Shown one piece after another: positions 39,529-48,866 of a stretch of 64,000 nt of DNA. The notes under the pieces are model-generated. The model saw nothing but the letters and a program-made list of their open reading frames with translations. It ran no database searches and had not been told where the DNA came from. This DNA comes from Mesorhizobium sp. LHD-90. GTDB taxonomy: Bacteria > Pseudomonadota > Alphaproteobacteria > Rhizobiales > Rhizobiaceae. The position numbers and the translations under genes were made by a program. The stretch's first letter is position 1, and each line of letters starts with the position of its first letter. Location of the stretch: assembly GCF_030929505.1 (NCBI RefSeq), contig NZ_JAVFVV010000008.1, positions 62,001 through 126,000 on the forward strand, in the 5' to 3' direction.

Positions 39529-39532
<4 letters not shown>
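38564..39532 (-). CDS. Sugar ABC transporter substrate-binding protein (RbsB family)
   Basis: The 322-residue periplasmic protein has a signal peptide (MKRRDLFRLAALSAVLVSG ... GDAFAQ) and the two-lobed type I sugar-binding fold. Marks are WKVGFSQATTIEPWRAQFNKDI, the hinge strands VDALLVSPKESAGLTGVVQQAI and IPVFVLDRNV, and DLVYGHNDPMAYGAYLAAKDVG with FIGIDALPGEGVTWV. The pattern is close to ribose/galactofuranose/xylitol-type binders, but the ligand is not assigned. It is the last gene of the operon ATPase-permease-binding protein, overlapping the permease by four bases, and is followed by an intrinsic terminator. Confidence 0.9.
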
Positions 39533-40841
<1,309 letters not shown>

Positions 40842-40845
<4 letters not shown>

Positions 40846-42437
40846 GCGGCCGCCTTTCCACGCACGCCGCCGTAAGGCGCGGCAAGCTGCATGAAACGCT
40901 CCTCGCTCGCCTCGGCGCGGGTCATCAGGCCGGTCTGCCTGCCTTCCGCCATGACCAGGATGCGGTCCGACAGGAGCAGCAATTCCGGAAGCTCGGAACT
41001 GACGACGACGATCGCCAGCCCCTGCTCGCGCGCCAGCCGGAAGACCAGATCGTAGATTTCGCGCTTCGCCCCGACATCGATGCCGCGCGTCGGCTCGTCG
41101 AGCAGCAGGATGCGCGGCCGGGTCGCAAGCCACTTGCCGATGACCACTTTCTGCTGGTTGCCGCCCGAAAGCGTTCCGGCAAGCTGACGTGTGCTGCTGC
41201 ACCGGATGCCGAGTGTATCCACGGCCCGGCGCGCCAGATCGCCTTCCGCGGAAAACGACCGGACGCCCAACCGCGACAGCCGGCCGACCAGCGGCAGCGC
41301 GACATTGTCGGTGATCGACGATTGCAGGTGCAGACCCTGCGATTTCCGATCCTCAGTGACGAGCGCGATGCCGAGCCGCCTCGCATCCAGCGGCGAACGG
41401 ATGTCGACCGGCTCGCCGAAAAGCCGCATCTCGCCGCCGACGCTGCCCGCGGTCGAACCGAAGATCGATTCGAGGATCTCGGTGCGGCCGGAGCCGAGCA
41501 GGCCGCCAATGCCGAGGATTTCGCCCGGGCCGAGATCGAAGCTGACACCGCGCAGAACCTCGCGCCAGCCGCGCCGATGCGGCTTGGACAACGTCAGATC
41601 TTTGACGGAAAGCACCGTTTCCCCGCCATGTATCCGTTCTGCGCCGGTGGCGGCCAGCAGGTTGCGGCCGACCATAGCGGCGATGATGCGGTCCTCGTCG
41701 AGATCGGCGATGTCGCGTGTCAGCACATGGCGGCCGTCGCGGAACACGGTGACCTGGTCGGCGAGATGCATGACCTCGTCGATGCGGTGCGAGATATAGA
41801 CGATGGCGACGCCCTCGGCGGCAAGTTGGCGGACGATCTTGAACAGACGCTCGCATTCGGCCGGAGACAGGGCGGACGTCGGCTCGTCCATGATCAGGAT
41901 GCGGGCCGAAAGCGACAGCGCCTTGGCAATCTCGACAAGCTGCTGTTCGCCAACGCGCAGGCCGCCGACCCGGGCGTCCGGGTCGAGCGCTATGCCCAGC
42001 CTCGCAAGCAGTTCCTGCGCGGCGGCGCGCGAGGCCTTGCGATCGATGAACAGCCCGGCGATGCGCTGCTCGCGTCCCAGAAAAATGTTGTCGGCGACCG
42101 AAAGCTCGGGAACCAGGTTCAACTCCTGGTGGATGATGGCGATGCCTTCGGCTTCCGCCTGCCGCACATTGGCGAAATGCACCAGCCGGCCGTCGAGGCT
42201 GATCTCGCCGTCATAGGCGGTGTACACGCCCGACAGTATCTTCATCAGCGTCGACTTGCCGGCGCCATTCTCGCCCATCAGCGCATGAATCTCGCCGCCC
42301 CGAAGCTCGAAGCCGACCTCGGCCAAGGCGGCAATACCGCCGAACTGCTTGCTGATGGCGGAAGCAACCAGCACCGGGCGCCGTCCGGCATCTGAATTCT
42401 GATCGCCAGAAGCGACGGAAAGCGGCTCTCCAGTCAT
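40842..42437 (-). CDS. Sugar ABC transporter ATP-binding protein, double-domain (RbsA family)
   Basis: The 531-residue protein has two ABC domains. The first shows GENGAGKST, VGGLRVGEQQLVEIAKAL and ILIMDEPTSALSPAE; the second has the degenerate Walker A GLLGSGRTE, with LSGGNQQKVVIGKWL and ILLLDEPTRGIDVG. This asymmetry is normal for RbsA/MglA-type ATPases. It is the first gene of the operon and is followed by the permease through an ATGA overlap. Its promoter region (42438-42630) contains a LacI-type operator at 42485-42496, about 48 bases upstream of its start. Confidence 0.93.
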
Positions 42438-42484
42438 AACAACCGTGGCCTCCCTTCCACGTCGTCACCCTTGTGGAAAGCTAA

Positions 42485-42496
42485 TCTAAACGTTTC
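42485..42496. promoter_or_regulatory. LacI-family operator, site 1
   Basis: TCTAAACGTTTC has the palindromic core AAACGTTT typical of LacI/GalR operators. It lies upstream of the ABC ATPase and is repeated exactly at 42614-42625. Confidence 0.75.
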
Positions 42497-42613
42497 GGGA
42501 TTGTCAATCCAACGCGCTGTCCGTTTGCGGCAATTGCGGAAGATGCTGCACTGCAAACAGCCAAACGCTTGCAAAACAGTCAAAAAATGCCTAGTCCTCC
42601 TGAAACGGGCACT

Positions 42614-42625
42614 TCTAAACGTTTC
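42614..42625. promoter_or_regulatory. LacI-family operator, site 2 (overlaps the lacI leader)
   Basis: This is the same 12-mer as at 42485-42496, placed five bases before the lacI-type ATG at 42631. Binding here would block expression of the regulator itself. The two sites are 129 bases apart centre to centre, a distance that could allow looping. A looser AAACG-containing site lies near 42566. Confidence 0.75.
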
Positions 42626-42630
42626 AAGAA

Positions 42631-43671
42631 ATGAACGAATCCCGCCGCCGCAGACGATCGGATGTGCCGACGATGATCGATGTCGCGGAAGCGGCCGGCG
42701 TGTCGGTCGCCAGCGTTTCCGCCGTGGTCAACGGCAATGCCGTCGTCAGCCCGGAATTGAAGGCGCGGATCGAGCGGGTGATCGGCGACATCGGCTACAA
42801 GCGCAACGCCATCGCCCGCAGCCTGAAGATGGGAACGACGCACACGATCGGTCTGACCGTGCCGCACATCACCAACCCGTTCTTCACCGACGTCGTTTCG
42901 GTGATCCAGCAAGCCTTCGACCGCGCCGGCTATGCGGTGATGCTGTTCTGCACGGACGAGGACCTGCACAACCAGGACGAACAGATCCGGCTGCTGCTCG
43001 ACCGCATGGTCGACGGGCTGATCGTGGCGCGTGTGGGCGACGGGGCGAGTTTCGGGAAGGTGATCGCAGGCAGCGGCGTGCCGGTCGTGCTGATCGACCG
43101 CCTCTGCGAAGGCATCGAAGCCGATGCCGTGGTGCTCGACAACCAGCGGGCGGTATTCGATGCGATTTCCTACCTGATCGGTCTCGGCCACCGTCGCATC
43201 GGCTATATTTCCGGGTCGCTCGACACCTCGCCCATCCATGACCGGCGGCTGGGTTACGACCAGGCGCTGCGGGCGGCGGGCCTGCCGGTCAGCGAGGACC
43301 TCGTGCGCACCGGCGATTTCCGCGAGGCCGGCGGCTACAAGGCGGCGATGCAGCTCCTGTCGCTCGCCGACCGGCCGACCGCCATCTTTTCCGCCAACAA
43401 CCCGATGGTGATCGGCGCGATGAAGGCGATCCGAGACCTCGGCCTGTCCTGCCCGAAGGATGTCTCGGTCGCCTGCTTCGACGACTTCCCCTGGGCGGAC
43501 GTTTTCCAGCCGCAACTCACGACGGTAGCACAACCGGTGCGCGCCATCGGCGAGCGGGCCGCCGAACTGCTGCTCGACCGCCTTGGCGCCAACCGCAACG
43601 CGCCGCCGCGCACCATCACGCTGCAAGGCAGGCTGATCGTGCGGAATTCCTGCGCGCCGAGGATGGGGTGA
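42631..43671 (+). CDS. LacI-family transcriptional repressor of the adjacent sugar operon
   Basis: The 346-residue regulator has the N-terminal helix-turn-helix PTMIDVAEAAGVSVASVSAVVNGNAVVSPE and the hinge-helix region GYKRNAIARSLK. A periplasmic-binding-like core for an inducer follows (GLTVPHITNPFFTDVVSVIQQAF, FSANNPMVIGAMKAIRDLGL, VACFDDFPWADVFQPQLTTV). The start overlaps the end of an operator-bearing leader, and the gene is divergent from the ABC operon, which it almost certainly controls. The inducer is presumably the transported sugar or a metabolite of it. Confidence 0.93.
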   Translation: MNESRRRRRSDVPTMIDVAEAAGVSVASVSAVVNGNAVVSPELKARIERVIGDIGYKRNAIARSLKMGTTHTIGLTVPHITNPFFTDVVSVIQQAFDRAGYAVMLFCTDEDLHNQDEQIRLLLDRMVDGLIVARVGDGASFGKVIAGSGVPVVLIDRLCEGIEADAVVLDNQRAVFDAISYLIGLGHRRIGYISGSLDTSPIHDRRLGYDQALRAAGLPVSEDLVRTGDFREAGGYKAAMQLLSLADRPTAIFSANNPMVIGAMKAIRDLGLSCPKDVSVACFDDFPWADVFQPQLTTVAQPVRAIGERAAELLLDRLGANRNAPPRTITLQGRLIVRNSCAPRMG

Positions 43672-43701
43672 GCCTTTCTGACGGCCGGCGAATGTGCTGC
43701 G

Positions 43702-44688
43702 TCATTGACCTCGCAGCAGGGAACTGAACTTTTCGAGATCGATGTTACCGCCGCTCAACAGGATGCCAACCCGCTTGCCGGCTGTGCCGATCGTTCCCCC
43801 CATGACCGCGGCCGCGGCAAGACATCCGGTCGGCTCGACCAGGATTTTCATGCGTTCGGCGAAGAAACGCATGGTTTCCACCAGTTGCGCATCGGTGACC
43901 GTGACGATGTCGTCAACGCTGCGTTGCAAGATCGGAAAATTGTGGTAGCCGACATGGGTAACGAGCGCGCCGTCGGCGATGGATTTCGGTACCGGGATGT
44001 GGACCACCTCACCCTTGCGCAATGATTGTTGCCCGTCATTGCCGGCCTCGGGCTCGACGCCAATGACGGCAGAGGCTGGCGACAACGCACGAGCACTTAG
44101 CGCGCTGCCTGCAAGCAGACCGCCGCCTCCAAGCGGCACGACGAGCAGATCGATTTCTCCGACTTCGTCGATCAGTTCCAGCGCGGCGGTGCCTTGGCCG
44201 GCAATCACATCCGGATGGTCGTATGGCGGAATGAGCACCGCCCCTCGCTCCGCCGCTATGCTTCGACTTATCTCCTCGCGGTCTTCCGTGTAGCGGTCAT
44301 AAAAGACGACATCGGCTCCATAACCCCTGGTCGCCGCCACTTTCACCTCGGGCGCGTCTTTCGGCATCACGATGGTCGCCTCAACGCCTTGCAGCTTTGC
44401 AGCGTAAGCCACTGCCTGAGCATGATTGCCTGACGAAAAGGCCACGACACTTCTACGAGGAGAGGATGGGTCCAGCGTGGCGATCGCATTGAAAGCGCCG
44501 CGGAACTTGAAAGCGCCGGCCCTCTGGAGATTTTCGGCCTTGAAGAAGAGGGTCGCTCCCGTCCGCCGGTCCGCCGTTCGCGACGTCAGGACGGGCGTGC
44601 GGTGGGCGGCGCCGGAAATCCGCTCTTTTGCAGCCTTGACGTCATCGAATGTCGGGATGCGCAGAGTGGTGGACGTCGGGTCGGTCAT
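43702..44688 (-). CDS. PLP-dependent threonine/serine dehydratase-like enzyme
   Basis: The 328-residue fold-type II enzyme has the PLP lysine in RAGAFKFRGAFNAI (Lys61), the SSGNHAQAVAYAA loop and the glycine-rich phosphate loop VPLGGGGLLAG. It lacks the C-terminal ACT-like regulatory domain of biosynthetic IlvA, so it belongs with catabolic threonine dehydratases, serine racemases or hydroxyaspartate dehydratases. The substrate cannot be decided from sequence. The ATG at 44688 is used; an in-frame GTG at 44700 has an AGGAG very close upstream. It converges on the LacI gene. Confidence 0.88.
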   Translation of the reverse strand: MTDPTSTTLRIPTFDDVKAAKERISGAAHRTPVLTSRTADRRTGATLFFKAENLQRAGAFKFRGAFNAIATLDPSSPRRSVVAFSSGNHAQAVAYAAKLQGVEATIVMPKDAPEVKVAATRGYGADVVFYDRYTEDREEISRSIAAERGAVLIPPYDHPDVIAGQGTAALELIDEVGEIDLLVVPLGGGGLLAGSALSARALSPASAVIGVEPEAGNDGQQSLRKGEVVHIPVPKSIADGALVTHVGYHNFPILQRSVDDIVTVTDAQLVETMRFFAERMKILVEPTGCLAAAAVMGGTIGTAGKRVGILLSGGNIDLEKFSSLLRGQ

Positions 44689-44812
44689 CAGAAATTCCAC
44701 ATGCTCCTGTGCCGCCCGGTCGCGATGGCATCGGGCCGACGGCGCAAACTAGCATGGCGCAAGGGCTGCTACGAGCGAACGGGTTTGTGCCAGCACGCAG
44801 CGGCCAGTTGTT

Positions 44813-45388
44813 CTAGTCGTCGTGCAGCTTCCGGTCGATTGCCGGTCCGACGTCGATATCGCGAAAGCGTGCGCGAAACCCTTCGCGCTCGGGCGAGCAG
44901 GCCATCACCCCGACGCTCGCATCCGCCGACGAAAACGGCGCGAGGCGGGCCATGCGCCAGTGAGAGCCGTCAATGGCGTATTGCACGCGCACGGCGTCGT
45001 CGTGGCGGGTCAGCCGCACGCGGACCTGGCTTTCGGGCGTGGCGTCGGGTAGCGGGATGACCGACCAGTCGGATACTTCGCGCGTCACCACCACGCTGAA
45101 ATGCATCAACCTGTCGGTGTATTCGATGCCGGTCTTGATCCAGTTGCGCGCGTCGACGCGCAGCATCAGCCCGGCCTGGTCGTAGAGCGCTTCGTAGGCG
45201 CCAAGGACCGTCGCCGAGGCGGTGAAATCGCCTGACACCGGCTTGAGGAACGCGTGGCCGTTGTCGCGCGTAAACCCGTAGAAGGTTTTTTGCCAGAAGT
45301 CGGTCGCCTTGCCGGTCGTCAGGCTGAGGTCCGACGCATCGCCATGCCAGGAGGCAGGCTCGCTGATCCACGTATAGGCGCCGGTCAA
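44813..45388 (-). CDS. DUF1349-like beta-sandwich protein
   Basis: The 191-residue soluble protein has no signal peptide. It shows the DUF1349 pattern, a concanavalin-like beta-sandwich: WISEPASWHGDASDLSLTTGKATDFWQKTFYGF, HAFLKPVSGDFTASATV, AGLMLRVDARNWIKTGIEYTD and IDGSHWRMARLAPF. Proteins of this kind bind carbohydrate or act on sugar-related substrates, but the role is unknown. It lies 24 bases downstream of manC on the same strand and may be part of the same transcript. Confidence 0.82.
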   Translation of the reverse strand: MTGAYTWISEPASWHGDASDLSLTTGKATDFWQKTFYGFTRDNGHAFLKPVSGDFTASATVLGAYEALYDQAGLMLRVDARNWIKTGIEYTDRLMHFSVVVTREVSDWSVIPLPDATPESQVRVRLTRHDDAVRVQYAIDGSHWRMARLAPFSSADASVGVMACSPEREGFRARFRDIDVGPAIDRKLHDD

Positions 45389-45412
45389 AACGTCTTCTCC
45401 CTGAGCAGCCGG

Positions 45413-46828
45413 TCAGTTGCGGCCGTAAACGTCGTCATAGCGCACGATGTCGTCCTCGCCGAGATAGTCGCCGGTCTGCACCTCGATCATCACCAGGCGC
45501 AGGATGCCGGGGTTTTCGAGCCGGTGCTTCGTGCCGGAGGGGATGTAGGTCGACTGGTTGGTGGCGAGCAGCATCTCGGTCTCGCCATTGACCACGCGCG
45601 CGGTGCCGGACACGACCACCCAGTGCTCGGAGCGGTGATGGTGCATCTGCAGGCTGAGCCGCCCGCCGGGCTTCACCTCGATGCGCTTGATCTTGAAGCG
45701 CTCGCCCTCTTCCAGCACCGTATAGGTGCCCCAGGGGCGATGCACGGTGCGGTGGAGCTTCGACGCCTCGTGCCCCTCGGCCTTCAGCCGGTTGAACAGC
45801 GTCTTGACCTTCTGGGCATCTTCGCGGCGGGCGACCAGCAGGGCGTCGGCGGTGTCGACGATGATCATGTCCTCGACGCCGACAGCCCCGATCAGCCGGT
45901 CGCCACCGCTGATGATCGAGTTTTTCGTATCGACCAGAGCGACCTCGCCGGTCGTGTGGTTGCCGGCCGCGTCGGCCGGGATCAAGTCGGCGAAGGCGGT
46001 CCAGGAACCGATGTCGCTCCAGCCGATGTCGCAAGGCACCACCGAGACGTTCGGCGCCTTCTCCAGCACGGCGTAGTCGATCGATTCCTTGCGCACGACT
46101 GAAAAACGCGCCTTGTCGAGTTCGATCTGGACCACGCCCTTGCCGGACGAGCGGCGGGCGGCCTCCAGGCTGTCGCGGCAGCCTTGCAGAATGTCCGGGC
46201 CGAATTGTTCGAGCAGGTCCAGCATGGTCCCGGCGGCGAAGCAGAACATGCCCGCATTCCAGAAGAAGCGGCCGCTGGCGACGTAGCCCTCGGCCGTCTT
46301 CGTGTCCGGCTTCTCGACGAAACGCACGACGTCCGTGCCATTGGCCTCGATGTAACCGTAGCCGGTCTCCGGCCGCGTCGGCTTTATGCCGAAGGTCACC
46401 AGGCGGCCCTGCCGAGCCAGTACAATCGCCTGTTCGACCGCAGCGATGAAGGCCGGCACCTTGGCCACCATATGGTCGGCGGGCAGCACGCACAGGATGG
46501 CGTCGCGGCCGTGCGCCTCTTCGACCGCCAGCGTCGCGGCTGCGATGGCGGCGGCGGTCTCGCGCCCTTCCGGCTCCAGCACATAGGTCAGCGGCGGTGC
46601 GGCAAGGCCGGTGTCGCGGTACTCGTCCTCGCTGACGAACAGAAGGTCGCGGTTGGTGACGGTGACGAGTTCGACCACGTCGGGCATGGCCAGCGCGCGG
46701 CGAAAGGCGTGCTGCAGCAGCGACTGTCCGTCGCCGACGTCGATCAGCGGCTTTGGGTGGCTTTCGCGCGACAGCGGCCACAGCCGCGAACCGGCGCCGC
46801 CGCTGATGATGACTGGAACAATGCTCAA
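45413..46828 (-). CDS. manC: Mannose-1-phosphate guanylyltransferase / mannose-6-phosphate isomerase (type II)
   Basis: The 471-residue bifunctional enzyme makes GDP-mannose. The N-terminal nucleotidyltransferase has the signature ISGGAGSRLWPLSRESHPKP (8-27), VLPADHMV and VRFVEKPDTKTAE. The C-terminal cupin (about 340-471) contains the isomerase metal site MHHHRSEHWVVVSGTARV. It overlaps the upstream phosphohexomutase gene by four bases (ATGA), giving a two-enzyme path from fructose-6-phosphate through mannose-6-P and mannose-1-P to GDP-mannose. The divergent neighbour is rkpA, which suggests supply for surface polysaccharide. Confidence 0.93.
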   Translation of the reverse strand: MSIVPVIISGGAGSRLWPLSRESHPKPLIDVGDGQSLLQHAFRRALAMPDVVELVTVTNRDLLFVSEDEYRDTGLAAPPLTYVLEPEGRETAAAIAAATLAVEEAHGRDAILCVLPADHMVAKVPAFIAAVEQAIVLARQGRLVTFGIKPTRPETGYGYIEANGTDVVRFVEKPDTKTAEGYVASGRFFWNAGMFCFAAGTMLDLLEQFGPDILQGCRDSLEAARRSSGKGVVQIELDKARFSVVRKESIDYAVLEKAPNVSVVPCDIGWSDIGSWTAFADLIPADAAGNHTTGEVALVDTKNSIISGGDRLIGAVGVEDMIIVDTADALLVARREDAQKVKTLFNRLKAEGHEASKLHRTVHRPWGTYTVLEEGERFKIKRIEVKPGGRLSLQMHHHRSEHWVVVSGTARVVNGETEMLLATNQSTYIPSGTKHRLENPGILRLVMIEVQTGDYLGEDDIVRYDDVYGRN

Positions 46829-48264
46829 CTCTTTACCCCGCTGGCGCCGCCGGCAAAATCCTCGATCCTGGACAGGCCGGCCCGCAGCAGAGCCTCGGCG
46901 CGTTCAACCGTCGGCGCGGAAACATAGCACCGCATTTCCGGCGCGTTTCCCGAAGGCCGCAGATGGATCATCCCGCCGTCCTCCAGATGGATCTGCAGGC
47001 CGTCTATGTCCTCGATGCCGGACAATAGGCCGAGACCGCTTAAGAAAATGCGGATGTTATCGTTCGAAGCCCGCAGATCGGCCATCAGCCGGTCGCTGTC
47101 GGGACGCGCATAATTTTCGACGCGGCCGCTGAGACAGGTCGGCAGGGCAAGATCGTCGACCAGTTTCGACAGCGGCACGCCGGCGGCACGGGCCGACGCG
47201 AAGGCGCAGAGGATCGGCAGCACGCTGTCGCGGGTGGGGAGTGCCGCAAGCGCCGCACCACCGACGGCGAAGTCGGTACCGAGCAAAAGCCCGCCATTGG
47301 CCTCGAAGCCGATGACTCGGCTGAAACCGCTCTCGATAGCCTTCGCCATGCCCTCCAGCACGAAAGGCGAGCCGACCTTTGTGCGGATCACGTCGAAACC
47401 ACCTCCGGCGCTGATTCCCGGATTGGAGGAGACCGGCGTCACCACGGCGTCCGCCTTCAGGAATTGTGCGGCTACGAGGCCCAGCGCGTCACCGCGGATG
47501 ACGCGGCCCGTTTCATCCGTCATCAGCGGCCGGTCCCCATCGCCATCGGCCGAGATGATGGCGTCGAGCTTGTGCGCCTTCGACCAATCCGCGAGCCGCG
47601 CCGCCATCGAGGCATCGATCGCCTCGGTGTCCACCGCAACGAAGCCCCCGCTTTCACCCAGCCGCACAACGGTCGCGCCGAGCCAGGCCGCAATCTCTTC
47701 GAGCACGTCGGCGGCAACCGAACTATGCCGATAGACGCCGACACGCATGCCGGCGAGAAGCGGCTCGGCGAAAGCCGCCTTGTAGCGGGCGACATAAAGA
47801 CGGAGCGCCTCGCCATGCGGGGCGGGCAAGGCCGGCAGCGACGCCAGCCGGACGGCCGGCGGAATCGCCGCCTCGGCCGCGCGCGCGGCGATGGAGCGTT
47901 CGTCCGCCTTGTCGATCTCGCCATCCGGCCGGTAGAATTTCAGTCCGTTGCGGTCAGGCGGAATATGCGATCCCGTCACCATGACCGCCGGCACAGCCAA
48001 GGTCAGCGCGTGCAAGGCAAGCGCCGGAGTGGGCAGCACGCCGCAATAGATCGGCGCAAGTCCGGCCTCGCCCAGCGCCGCCAGCGACTGGCGCGTCAGG
48101 CCGGGACTGCTGTCGCGGCGGTCGCAGCCGACAAGGACCTTGCCGCCGGATGCGATCCCGGCGGAAAGCATGTGGGAAGCAAAGGCGGAAACATGAACGT
48201 AGCCCGGACCGGCCAGAAGGTCGGTGGCCAAACCGCGAAGCCCGCTCGTGCCGAACGCAACCAT
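46825..48264 (-). CDS. Phosphomannomutase/phosphoglucomutase
   Basis: From the ATG at 48264 (GAGGTGG upstream) the product is 479 residues; the frame upstream to 48522 is intergenic. Family motifs are AFGTSGLRGLA (3-13), the phosphoserine loop MVTGSHIPPDRNGLKFY, the metal loop SADGDGDRPLMTD, and the phosphate-binding RPSGNAPEMRCY near the C-terminus. The serine loop reads TGSHIPP where TASHNP is usual. Coupled to manC, it most likely converts mannose-6-P to mannose-1-P. It may also act on glucose phosphates. Confidence 0.88.
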   Translation of the reverse strand: MVAFGTSGLRGLATDLLAGPGYVHVSAFASHMLSAGIASGGKVLVGCDRRDSSPGLTRQSLAALGEAGLAPIYCGVLPTPALALHALTLAVPAVMVTGSHIPPDRNGLKFYRPDGEIDKADERSIAARAAEAAIPPAVRLASLPALPAPHGEALRLYVARYKAAFAEPLLAGMRVGVYRHSSVAADVLEEIAAWLGATVVRLGESGGFVAVDTEAIDASMAARLADWSKAHKLDAIISADGDGDRPLMTDETGRVIRGDALGLVAAQFLKADAVVTPVSSNPGISAGGGFDVIRTKVGSPFVLEGMAKAIESGFSRVIGFEANGGLLLGTDFAVGGAALAALPTRDSVLPILCAFASARAAGVPLSKLVDDLALPTCLSGRVENYARPDSDRLMADLRASNDNIRIFLSGLGLLSGIEDIDGLQIHLEDGGMIHLRPSGNAPEMRCYVSAPTVERAEALLRAGLSRIEDFAGGASGVKS

Positions 48265-48866
48265 TCCACCTCGCTTTTCGCGACTTCCGCACGCTCGCCG
48301 TCCAATGAGCGGGCCGGAACGGCTTGTCAATGACGAGGCTATTGCAACCAACCCGCGAAAGACTTTGACTCTACCGCCCATTTCGATTTGCGAATGGACA
48401 ATCAATATCGGCAACGGCCGCCCGCAGGGCCCGTTTTTTGTTCTGCGCGACGCAAGAAAACCATGATTGGCGTTAACGAGGGCGGTGAACCGCCTGACGC
48501 AACCAGAACAGCGCCAAGGCAACCGGGCAGGCGGGAACGGCGCGGAACAGCCGGATAAGGGTTTGAACGGAAACGCTTTCCATCGGAGACGAGTTATACT
48601 GTCTTTCTATTCGTGTCGCATCGATTGTCTCCCGGCGTCATATAAGCTACTACGGGATCGCTGGGGGGATTGGGGATCAGGCGGCAGGCAAAAAGCGGAC
48701 TTCAGGAATGCAACCACCAGGATGGTCGTTAGCACCGATGGCATCATTCCCGAATCATCGGCGTATCGCGAGGGATACGATGAAGGCAGCAAGCATCAGC
48801 GTCTTTCGCTGACACGGCTTACGAAGTCGTTTGATTCATTGATTTTGGTACAGCGGCGTCAGGCAC
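48265..48866. other. Divergent regulatory region between the mannose genes and rkpA
   Basis: This 602-base stretch carries no credible gene. A short frame (48722-48877) overlaps the rkpA start but lacks a good ribosome binding site. A GCCC-GCA-GGGC hairpin followed by a T-run lies near 48422-48440. TTGACA on the minus strand near 48330 could be a -35 box for the mannose operon, but no convincing -10 was found. Confidence 0.5.
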
